From assembly GCF_037893015.1 (NCBI RefSeq), contig NC_133658.1, positions 882,364,893 to 882,428,892 of the forward strand: DNA of 64,000 nucleotides, in the 5' to 3' direction. The notes under the pieces were generated by a model. It had not been told where the DNA came from. It saw only the letters and a list, made by a program, of their open reading frames with translations, and did not search any database. This DNA is from Macrotis lagotis (lineage: Eukaryota; Chordata; Mammalia; Peramelemorphia; Peramelidae). Numbering within the stretch: position 1 is the first letter of the stretch; the number at the start of each line of letters is the position of its first letter. Of the stretch, positions 13,701 through 25,700 are shown piece by piece. The position numbers and the translations under genes were made by a program.

Positions 13701-16700
13701 CAAGCAATATCAACTGGCTGACTGGAGGATACGGTATGATTCTTGTTGGTGACTCTGTTGGCTGAAATTTGAGTACCCAATTGAACTCCTCTTTGGAAGA
13801 CTGGGTTTATATTTCTGTTTATGACATATATGATTTACAAGATGGGTCTTCTCTTGTTTTGTAAGAATTGTCATTGGCATAAAAGCAGCATAATTTCAGA
13901 GGGATAATGTGCTCTTATTTGGGCTGAATTTGTTACTGTAAGTAAAAGGAAAAGTGGAGAGGAAATCATTTTTAGTAGCTCCTTAAAGGAGAATTGCAGT
14001 CATTAGATTTACCTCTTTGGTTCTCTTATGCTTTAAACTCACATTTTTCTGGTGTATTGTGTGTAATAAGTTTGATACCAAAATGTGGTAGCTCTTTAAC
14101 TTTTTACTTGTTTAATAATAGTGCAGAAATGTGATTTAGCAATTTGGGTTTTCTTGAAGCTCATATTCCCATTCCCCAGCAGCTGCCCAAAGCACTACTG
14201 TTCCATCTACCGTTAGACATTGTGTCTCTTTGTTGTTGGTCATCAGAAGTAACCTAACTAAAATAATAATCAAATAAGCCTGTTAGCAAAATAACAAAAG
14301 TAATAGCTCATATTTCTCTGTGCCTTGATGACTTTCAGAGCACTTTCCTCATCACAGCCTTGGAAGATAGTTTGTACAAGTCTTGTCTCTGTTGTCAGAG
14401 GAGGAAATGGAGCTTCAGAGAAGTCAAATGATTTTCTCAGAGGCTCCCAGCTTGTAAGTTGGGCCTGCCTGCTTCCTTTCCAGGGCTCTCTGTGGGCACT
14501 TGGGCATCCCCTGTTGTCCTATTAGCACCCTTCAGACAGGGCAGCCAAGAGAAACCCTCGGCTGAAGTGAGAAGAGTCCTGACTGAGGCTCAGGACAGGT
14601 CAGTTTCTGGTCTCACTTCTGGACAAATTATTTACCCTTTCTCAGCCTCAGTTTCCTCAATCTATAAGAAGGGTATAGGAATACTTAACAATTGCTCTGA
14701 GGGTCAAAATAGATTATCAGAGGAACATAGTTGGGGGACTGAAAGGAACCTTTTCAAGGCACCTGGTCCTAACCTCTCATGAAGATGAAGCCCAGAGAAA
14801 TTCAGAGATTATCTAGACTCTTGGGAACAAGGAACTTCTGAGACTCTGTTGCCCAAGAATCCCCACTATCAGCAACTTCCACAAGTGGCTCAGGAGCCTG
14901 CACAGGGAAACATCTTGGGATTGCCCTGTTGATGAGTTTCTTAGTAGTTTTTGCTCATTGTTCCTAATTATGTTCTTGAGAACCAAGCAGAACAGGTCTA
15001 AACTCTCATCTGGGGGACAGCCTTTGAGTTACCTAATGACAACTCTATTGTCCTTCCTAAGTGTCCTCTTCCCCATGTTTAATGTCAGCAGTTCCCCATC
15101 CAGTGGCCCTCCTCTGGACCATTCCAGCTTATCAGAGTTCTCCCTAAAACATAGAATGCAGAACTAAAATGACCAGAAGTGTCCTTGCCCAGGGCCTACA
15201 CATGTTATGAGTAGCAGAGTCCTCGTTTAAATCGACATGTTTTCAATCCAAATCTAACCTTCTTTTCATCCCCAATGCTGCTAATTCCCTCTGAGTGTGG
15301 GGCATGTAAATGTGGGGAAGTAATAAGTAGTTTGTACTTCTTCCAGTCACTATATTATTACTGAGAGACACCCCTTTCACTCTGTGAATTAAAATAGAAA
15401 GCTGAAGTGAATAAAATAACTTATGTTTTGATTAAAGTTTTGTACCTAGGGGCCTGACAAATATTTATTAATTCATTCAATATTTATTACATGTTAAATG
15501 TATACCTTTGCCAAGGGGTGGGAGGAATAGTTCAGATGGTTGCCACTAGAAATCACCAAAACTTCCCTTGTTGCATCTCTAGACCTTTACCTGAGGAAAT
15601 GTTCAACTACGCACGCCATGATACTCATTATCTCCTCTACATTTATGATAAGATGCGTTCAGACCTGTGGGAGCGAGCAAATGGGCAGCCAGCCCAGTTG
15701 CAGGTGGTGTGGCAGCGGAGCAAGGACATTTGCCTCAAGGTATGGTTTACCTGAGTCCAAACAAAAGCCAGGGAGAGCTCTTCAGTCATTTGTTCTTTAT
15801 GGGGTGACTATTCATTCCTCTTATTCTTTTACTCTTTTGGGAAACATAGATTTAGACTTGGCCTGTTGAAGACCAAAAATACATTTTCTTACCCATATCT
15901 TGCCTGTTGTTCTTTTAACCCTTTGTAGAGGTTCATTAAACCAATTTTCACTGAAGATTCATACCTTGAACTATATAGAAAGCAGAAGAAGCATCTCAAT
16001 ACTCAGCAACTCACAGCCTTTCAATTGCTTTATTCTTGGAGGGACAGAACAGCCCGGAAAGAGGATGAGAGTTATGGGTGAGACAGTGATTGAACAGAAA
16101 TTATTTTACTACTTTCCACAAGACCTTGGCAAGCTTGCTTACAAAAGAAGGCTGAATTTACTGCCCAGATCTATAATTTGAGTCTGTCCTGCTGAGTTAC
16201 CACATTGTTTAATTCATGACATTTGTTATTCTTGATGAGAACTTTGTGCTCCCCCAGTCTTACTAAGTTCTTTTTGTTGCAGCTATGTCCTGCCCAACCA
16301 CATGATGCTGAAGATAGCTGAGGAGCTGCCCAAGTGAGTCTGTGTACTGGCAGAATGGCAATCTTAGGGATTTCCAGTCTCCAAAATCTCGTTTTCCTGA
16401 TTGTTGGTCAGAGTTGCTCTTCTACTTAGAGACCATTAGTACTAATTATGTCCCTGTGATGAGTGCTGAAAGTGCAAGGATAGATTAAAGGGAGGCCCAG
16501 CTCTCAAGGATCTTACATTCTAAAGGGAAGGAAAGATATGCATGGGGAGGGGGAGAGGGAGGGAAGGGAAATAAGGAGAATTCATAGTGGAGATAGCCCT
16601 TGGATTGGACCTTGAGGGAAAGATTCAGAGTTTCTCTACTAAGCTGAAGTGAACTTTTCCTTGGTCTCACTGAGTTAATAATGGCTAACAATCTGCTGAT

Positions 16701-19700
16701 AAACCTTTGATCTTTCATGAAGTCATTGGACCTGACCTTGAATCCATTGGTCATTCTTCTGAATATTTTAAAATACTATTCTTTTTGAAGATAGACTGAA
16801 TTGTTGTTTATCTTTAGGGAACCTCAAGGTATTATTGCTTGTTGCAACCCTGTACCTCCTCTCGTGCGTCAGCAAATCAATGAAATGCACCTTCTAATTC
16901 AACAGGCTCGAGAGATGCCACTGCTGAAGGTAAGATAATGTTCCACCTAAAGACACTGAATGCTAACAAACCTATTAGGTTTTCTAGAACCTATTTCCCA
17001 TTGAGCAGCTTGGTATTTACTCTGCACGTGGAGATACTAGGAAAATGATAAAATGATTAGCATTAGATACTACAATGTGCATGGCCTCTGGTGTTCAGCT
17101 GCACCTACACCATAGTATGAGGATCTCAGGTTCTTTTATTTCATGACCTTGACTCAGTTACCTTTTTTGGTGCCATGTGCCTCTTGGACAGTCTGGAGAA
17201 GCCTATGTATCTCTTCTCAGAATAATGTTTTTAAATTCATGAAAATACAAAGAAAATCAATTATCTTGAAATGAAAATGTGATTCTCCCCCCCCCCCCCA
17301 TTCAAATACATGACTTGTTGGGACTGTGTACAGAATAAATCTGAGTCAGAAAAACCTGTCAAGTGATTTCTGTGTTTCAGACTTGAGGGAGAGAACTCCT
17401 GAATCTGAGGTCCTAAGATAGGGAATTAAAAAGGTGTGAGAAGTATTGGAAAGGAGAACTCATCAGGATCAGGACTAGCCACAGGGAGCAAAGGAGGAGG
17501 AAAGACCATTCTAAAAGTTTGAGCCTGTGTTGACAGGAAAATTCAAGTTTAGGAAGAGGGAATTATGGGGAAGATAAGTCAAATGTTAGACCTGTGTTGT
17601 TGGAGGTAAAGGAAGAGGATCTGGGATTTCAGTCGCTCCTTGAATCTAGCTTCCTGCAGAAAGGAGTTTTTGATAGGCAGGAATGTTTTTGGTAATTGTT
17701 GAATTGTACATGCCTAACAAAAGAAATATGCTGTACCTACCAGGCTGTACATGACAGTCACAATTGATGCACAATACTCTTTTTCTGTTTTACTTTGTTC
17801 ATAGAAATGTTTATTTTACTTGATAGTTTAAATTCAAAGTTTTAAAAAATATTTTTTTAAAGTAGTAATTGAACAGAAATCTTATAAGAAACTAGGAAAT
17901 CTAAGAAAGCAAGATGAGGAAGAGGAGATGAGACATCATGAGCAGTTGAAAATAGGCCAGGATGACTGAGCCATGGACCCTGCATGTAGTAGGAGTGATG
18001 GTTAGTACACCTGGACAAGTAAGAAGGGACTAGACTAGGAAGAGATGTGCATGCCAGACGGGAGGAGTATATTTTTGATTCCAGAGGTAATAGAGCCACC
18101 GGAGTTTATTAAGTAGGCAGATAGCACAGTCAGACCTGCCCGTTAAGAAGATCACTTAGGCCATTGAGTGGGGAGCTTGGAGGAATGTGATGGGGAGAGC
18201 CTGGAGGCAAAAGATGCCTTGTTACTGTTCAAATTGGGTTTTTTTTTTTAACTTTTTTCTGTATTCCTAGTCTGAAGTCACATCTGGAGTGAAAAAGAGC
18301 AGATCCCAGCCTGCTTCAGAGGTACAGTATTGTCTTTCCTGGGGTGGATTTCATATAACCAGATAAATGCACACTGTCCTCTGTTGAGATGACACCAATC
18401 TATGTTTTTTTTTCTTCAGAGCAAATCTATAGGAGGATTGATTTATAACAACCTTTGTTTTCTCTGTTTTTACATATATATATATTCAGAGAATAGAAAA
18501 TGCTTTATTTGGACCTCATGACAATTCTCGAGCTCCTCCAGATGATTATCTAAATGTTGCAGCCACAGGTAAACCTCTACTTATATGGGACACTCCTGAT
18601 TTTTGTCTAATTTTTGCTTATGGTTCAGATTTGGATCCTTTTAAGAAACTTGGACACAGCTTCAGGAAAATTTCTGAATGTGGAAATCTTTCAGGCACAG
18701 GCTACTTACACCTAAAAGCCTTCAATTGCTTTCATTTCTATAGGTCCTGGGCCACTTCAGAAAAGGGCAACCCTCTTCTCTGACAAAGATGAAAAGGAGA
18801 CCTTTTCAGATGTGGACAGCCTTATTGCTACTGCAGTCATCACATTATTCAGTGTGAGTAACTACCTAGTTTGTTACAAACTTCACTACCCATAATTTAC
18901 CTTATCAAATATATCCAATGTCTGAGCCACTGAGATTCCAAACATCAGACAGGGTAAGGGAGAGAGGGAGGAAGGCCTTTAGTGCCTGGTATGTTGGCTT
19001 CAGTTTCCTCAGATGGGGATGGTAACAACACCTGTCTCTTCGGGTTGATACTTGTAAAAGGCGCATAGTAGGACCTATATAAATGCTGATATTCTTTCTC
19101 TATCACATTCACAAGCTGTTCCTCATCTCATTGAACTCAGGTTGTTTCCACTTTTTGGGATTACAAGTAATATTGGTGCAAGTAGGGGCGGCTAGGTGGC
19201 GTGGTGGATAGAGCACCGGCCCTGGAGTCAGAAGTACCTGGGTTCAAATTCAGCCTCAGACACTTAATAATTACCTAGCTGTGTGGCCTTGGGCAAGCCA
19301 CTTAACCCCATTGCCTTGCAAAGGAAAATATATTGGTGCAAGTGAATCTTTACCCTTTGTGATGGACTTCCTTCTGTTATAATCCCTCAAGTAGGATTAC
19401 TAAATCAAAGCTTATGAACAATTTAATCATCTGACAATTAAGATTGATAATAGTTCAAGTCATTTTTTCCAATTCTAGCTTCAAAAGCTTTTTATATATA
19501 ATCAAAAACTTTTTTTCCCCAAAAGATTCTCTATGCCATCCTTGGCTGCAAATTCCTTTTCTGGCCACAACTGTGAAAGAAATTTTTCAGTCTTCAACTT
19601 TTTAAAGGGACATCATATGAGAGCCTTGAAATATTTACATTCATTAATACTGCCATTCAGAAGCCTGCATAGATCCATCAAATGCAATTTTTCCAATATT

Positions 19701-22700
19701 ATTTTCAAGTTTATAATTTATTTATCTTTGTTAGACTTGTTATGCTTATACAGGGATTGACAGTCTTATTATCTAGTTCAGGGGCAAGCAACTTCTAGTT
19801 CCTTGGCCTGTATTCATTTGGTATTGTCAAGGAGGTGAGATTGGAAATTCAACAAATTTGGGAGCTTTTTAAGGGTGAATTAATTACACGTTTGACTAAA
19901 TATAGCCCAAGAATGATGTTATAAATGGCCAAATGACCCTTGGCAGAAAAAAGATTCCCCATCCCTGAACTAGATCTTTATTTCAGCTTTTTTCTTTTTC
20001 TAAGAACTTGGATCCTATGCTGGTTGATGGATGAATAATATTATCTCATAATGCTTTTAATCATAAAATTGCACTCCTTGTCTTAATGCTTTCTGATTTC
20101 ATTGACCTTATCTGAAAACTTGATTGCAATTTCCAGTGTTTTAGATGCAACTGAAGTATGTAATAGATTATTCCAGACCCTTCACTTTGAATTTGTATGA
20201 CTCATGAGATTTTAGATATATTTTGTATAGGCACCAAATTTTGGAGTTGATTATTTTCCCAGTCATCCAGGCTTGCAGTCTTGGTGTTCTCCTCAGTTCT
20301 TCATTCTCTCTCACCACCATTCCCTTCCCCCTGTTTTCCAATCTTTGGTTTTAGTTTCCTAATTTATGTCACATAAATCTCCTCCTCTTCTCTAACACTG
20401 TCACTATCCTGGTTCAGGCCCATTTCTTTTTAGATTTTTCAAGGCAACGGGGTTAAGTGGCTTGCTCAAGGCCACACAGCTAGGTGATTATTAAGTGTCT
20501 GAGGCCGAATTTGAACCCAGGTACTCCTGACTCCAAGGCTGGTGCTCTATTCACTGTGCCACCTAGCCACCCCACTGTGCCACCTAGCTGCCCATTACAC
20601 TCCACTAATACAGTAGTGGGCTGCTAGATCTTCTACCTCAATTCTTTCCCTCTTCTAATCCATTCTCTACTCAGATGTCAAATTGATCTTTCTAAAGCAT
20701 AGGTCTGATCATGTTCTTCCTACTATTCTGCCATTCAGTCAACCCTTAGAGCTTTCCTGTCATCTTCAGGATGCAATCAATTTGTGTTTGGCATTCAGAA
20801 GTCTTCTCACAATTCATAACCTAGACCCCTCCTAACCTTTGCACCTTGTCTTTACATACTCTTGGATTTACAGCCTCCTGGTTGTTCCTTGACCATGATA
20901 CACCATCTCCCAACTCCAAGCATTTTCCCAGGCTTAGAATTCTGTCCCTCTTCATCTTCTGCCTCCTGGTTTTGTTGGCTTCCTTTAAGTACCAACTAAA
21001 ATCATACCTTTTTTTTAAAAGAAATATTTTATTTATTTTGAGTTTTACAATTTTCCCTCCACCCACCCCCCACAGAAGACATTCTGTTAGTGTTTACATT
21101 GGTTCCATGTTAGACATTGATCTAAGTTGAATGTGATGACAGAGAAATTATATCCTTAAGGAAGAAAAATAAAGTATGAGATAGTAAAATTACATAATAA
21201 TATGACACTTTTTTTTTCTAATTTGATGGTTAATAGTCTTTGGTCTTTGTTCATGAACAAAGCCCACAATTCTTTTCTCTGGATACAGATGGTATTCTCC
21301 ATTGCAGATAGCTCAAAATTGTCCCTGGTTGTTGCACTGATGGAATGAGGAAGTCCATCAGGGTTGATCATCACCCTCATGTTGCATAGGGTGTACAATG
21401 TTTTTCTGGTTCTGCTCATCTCGCTCAGCATCAGTTCATTCAAATCCTTCCAGGCTTCCCTGAATTCCCATCCTGCCAGGTTTCTAATAGAAATATACCC
21501 CAGTTTGTTAACCCATTCCCCAATTGAAGAACATTCACTTAATTTCCAATTCTTTGCCACCACAAACAGGACTACTATAAATGTTTTTGTACAAGTGATG
21601 TTTTTTATCATTTATCATCCCTTCAGGGTATGGATCCAGTAGTGGTGTTGCTGGGTCAAAGGGCATACATATTTTTGTTGCTCTTTGGGCATAATCCCAA
21701 ATTGCTCTCCAGAAAGGTTGGATGAGTTCACAGCTCCAACAATGGATTAGTGTCCCAGATTTCCCATATCCCTTCCAACATTGATCATTGTCCTTTCTGG
21801 TCATATTGGCCAGTCTGAAAGGTGTGAAGTGGTACCTCAGAGATGCTTTAATTTGCATTTCTCTAATAAGTAGTGATTTGAAGCAATTTTTCATATGACT
21901 ATGGATTGCTTTGATTTCCTCATCTATAAATTGTCTTTGCATATCCTTTAACCATTTGTCAATTGGGGAATGGATTATTTTTTTTGAAAATTTGACTCAG
22001 TTCTCTGTATTATTTTAGACATGAGTCCTTTGTCAGATAAAGTCATACCTTCTTAAAGAAACTTTTCCCCATCCTTTCATATATATGTCTTGTTTTTGTA
22101 CATTGTTGCTTTCATATAGTTCCCTCCTAAGAGGTTATGCCCCTCAAGAGCAGAGACTATTTTTTGCCTTTCTTTGTATCCCTGATGCCTAACACTTGGT
22201 AAGCATGTTGATTGACTGCAAGTCGTTCCCTTTTTGTTGGTGAATTCAAGCCATTAATATTTCAGAGTATAATAGTTTGGTTTTCTCCCCATTAGATCTT
22301 GAGGTATAGTTTTTTAAAATCAGTGCAAGGTACAGTAACAGTATTGCCTGTTTTGTTTTTACAAACCCACAATTACTCTCCATGCAAACACCCCCTTTTT
22401 TTTGTCTGTAACAAACAAAAAACTTTGTAATCTTAATTAGACATACATATAGACTCCCCCTATCCTGGGAGTCAGCTTTTAGTAGCACAGATATTTTTGA
22501 CTCTTTCCTAAACAAACAAGATCATCTGAGGTTTAGGAATCATCCTCTTCTCTCATTCTCTATTTCTTTATAAGAATCCTTTATTTTTGGCCCTGATCAC
22601 CTAAATAGTTCACTACTCCCTCATCCCTTTTATTTCTCTTGATAACCTGATTCTCTTTGTTCTTTTTTCAAAGGATTCTTTTTTCAATTACCTTAATGCT

Positions 22701-25700
22701 AGGCATGATTTTAAAAATATACTGGCCCTAGCTCAGATGCCATCTAATCCAACCCCCTAAATTAGAGATGGGGAAGTAGAGGTATATGACTTGCCCAAGG
22801 TCACAGAGGTAGAGGTGGTATTTGAGTTCAGGTCTTTTGACTCACTTTCCATGTTGTCATGCCTGTCTCTAACAGTACTCATTTGTATGTTTTGCACTTT
22901 CTTTCCATCCAATTCTTGACCCTCTGGTATAGTTTTCAAGTACCTGGTCAGTCTGTAATTCAGAAGCCCTTTACAATGTTAGATTTCTCATTAAGAGATA
23001 ATTCAATTTTCCGAACTTAGTGAAGCAATCAGCAAGTATTTATTGAGCCCTTACTATGTGTTTATTGTTTTGCTGAGCTCTAGGGACACAAAGAAAGAAC
23101 AAAATCTTGTCCTTCAGGGATCCACACTTCCACAGGGGAGGCAGCATCCAGGTACATAACATAGAGAGTAGACAAAGATCACCCAGAGGTGAAAGCTGTG
23201 GGCAGCTGGGAGGCCTCCCCCTCAAGAGACTCCGAAAGACCTGCTACAACCGTGGAATTGGAGGAAGTCAGTGAACCTTAGAGGTGTAGGGGTGAAGGCA
23301 GAGCATTCCAAATGTAAGGGTGGGGGACAGCTAGTACATAGAGATAGAAGATGGAGAGCCATAGTGTGGTACAGGGAGGCCCCCATGTGGAAGAGACATA
23401 AAGTGAAGAAATGGAGAAAAGAGCCAGGTTACAAAGTGATTGAAATGCAAAGCAGAGGACACATAGTGTTAAAATTGTATCGTGTCCCCCAATCAGTGCG
23501 CCCCCGCCCCAGCCATTTGTAAATATGTTTGTAAGTAGCTAGTTAAGGTAATGATAGTGGGAACTAAGATTGCAAAGAGGTACTTAAGGAGAATTCACTT
23601 ATAATCTGTCCCATAAATTAAGATAGCATGATTACTTGCAAACTGTCATAAATTTAGGGCAGGGGACTCCTGTAAGGGCCCCATACTGGTGTAGTATGAT
23701 CAGAACACTCACAGATGTTAAACTAATGCACTAGTCCTAATTTGTAGCTCATAATTTTGAGTTAATGTAGCCATGATAGCAAATTAACCTTAAGGTGGCA
23801 TAGATGGTAGATCTCTCATCAAATTTCTTTTTTTTTTTTAAAGAACATTTATTTACTCATTTGGGGTGGGGTTTTTTTTTTGCAAAACAATGGGTTGAAG
23901 TGACTTGCCCAAGGTCACACAGCTAGGTAATTATTAAATGTCTGAGGCTGGATTTGAACTCAATTCCTCCTGACTCCAGGGCCAGGGCTCTATCCACTGT
24001 AACACTAGCTGCCCCTCAAATTTCTGTAAAAATGAAACCCCTAAATCCTCTCCTCTAGCATTCCTCCATCTACTGTGGGTCCATGCTGCCTGATTGCATT
24101 CTTCTCTGATCTGTGCTTATGGCTGTATTCTCTTTCCCATTATATTTCCTTCTTCCATTACTCTATCTGCCCACTATCTCCTTTCTACCTCCCTGGCCAT
24201 TTGACTCTGTTATGGCTTATTAAAGAGTGAATGAAGCACTAATTGTTACTTTGCATCATGGTCTGTGAATAGTCTGCCCTTTGCTCACCCTAGAGGGACT
24301 CCATTGTGTTCTATTCCTTTAGTCGCAATAATTCCACAAAAAATTCCAGCAGTTCACTAGCTGGCCATTTAATGCAATAAGTCAAACAAGAGGTAAAGAG
24401 GGCCTGCTCTTGGACCTTTATGAAACACGAGAAGAGCACATATATGAGAGAAGTTGTAAAGGTAAAGAAGACAAGATCTAGTGAACTGGTTTTGCATGGG
24501 AACTAGAGTGCAGAGTTGAGGATGACAACAAGGTTGTAATCCTGGGTGACTGGATTTAAAATATGAATATTCCGTTGTATTCATGAGCTATAGTTTTTGC
24601 CTTCAATTGATGAGTATCTCCTTTGTTTCCAGTCTTTTGCTGGCACAAAAAATTTTGCTGTGTATTCTTTGGTCTATATTGGAATCTTGGGAAGGCATTT
24701 AACCTCAGTACTTCTAAGCAGCCTTGGTAGAGGGACTTCTTTTATCCAGAAGTTCCCCATGCAGTGAAATTATATATGCAATTCCTAACCCACTGACACC
24801 TTTCTTTCACCTTTTTTACATACTTTGGATTAAAGATTAGAATAATAACTAATAATTTATATCAATATCCATCCTTGGGAAAAAAAAGAATGGCTATCTT
24901 AATCACTTTCTCCAAAATGATTTTGAGAATGGTTAGATCAAAGCATAGTTCCTCCAACAGTGTGTAACTGGGCTTATCTTTCTATAGATCCTCCAGTGTA
25001 ATTCTACTTTGCCAATTTGCTGGGTGTGTGAAATCCAAAAGTTGCTATAATTTGCATTTCCATATGAGAGATTTGGAGCCATCTTTTCAAATAATTGTTA
25101 GTAATTTGCATTTCTTCTTTTGAGAACTATTCCTATCCTTTAACTGCTTAGCCTTTGGGTAATGGCTTTTAGTTTTATATGTTTGCGTTCCTTCCATAGT
25201 TTGGATATCACATCCTTATCGTGAACGCATCCTTTAAAATTTGGGAAATAATCCAGAAGCTGCCTTTTTTCTCTCTTGCCTTATTTTTCTTTTATGCTTC
25301 TATTATCTGAGAACTTTCAGGATAGTGTTGTGTAATTCTGAGTGAGCTGGTTGAAAAACGACTCTGGAATTCTTATAGATGATCTCATTGGGCTACTGGA
25401 AATTGTGAACTGCTGCCCCTTTATACAAGAAGCAAATTCTTGTCCTCAGAATGAAGGGACCCTTACTAACATCCCAGGAGTCTCCAGATCTGTCATTTTC
25501 CTTTTCTCTCAGAAACCACAGATCCTTTGTCTTCTTTAAATGGCAATGAAATTTATTAGGTTGGGAGATTTCTAATACCCCTTTTGCTTCAATTTCCAAA
25601 TTTCAAATGAAAGACTTAGTAATTAAAGCTTGAGCATTCTTTGTGAAAGAATACCAGTGTTCAGTTGTTGTTATTCAGTCACCAGATGTTTTGTTCAAAA

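Larger units (their letters stand above)
20370..22215 (+). repeat. L2/L3-type LINE interrupted by SINE and L1
   Basis: Sense L2-like text (aatccattctctactcagat; tttgcctttctttgtatccc at the end). It is split by the SINE at 20,425-20,589 and the L1 at about 21,009-22,045, after which the same repeat resumes. Confidence 0.7.

Noticed and set aside
15626..15640. His in place of Asp next to the EXOSC10 catalytic aspartate (YARHD)
   Set aside because: The DEDDy Tyr and Asp are intact and the changed position appears variable in Rrp6 homologues, so loss of activity is not implied.
21156..21942. 151- and 135-codon minus-strand frames
   Set aside because: They are L1 ORF2 carboxy-terminal and 3' UTR text, not a host gene.
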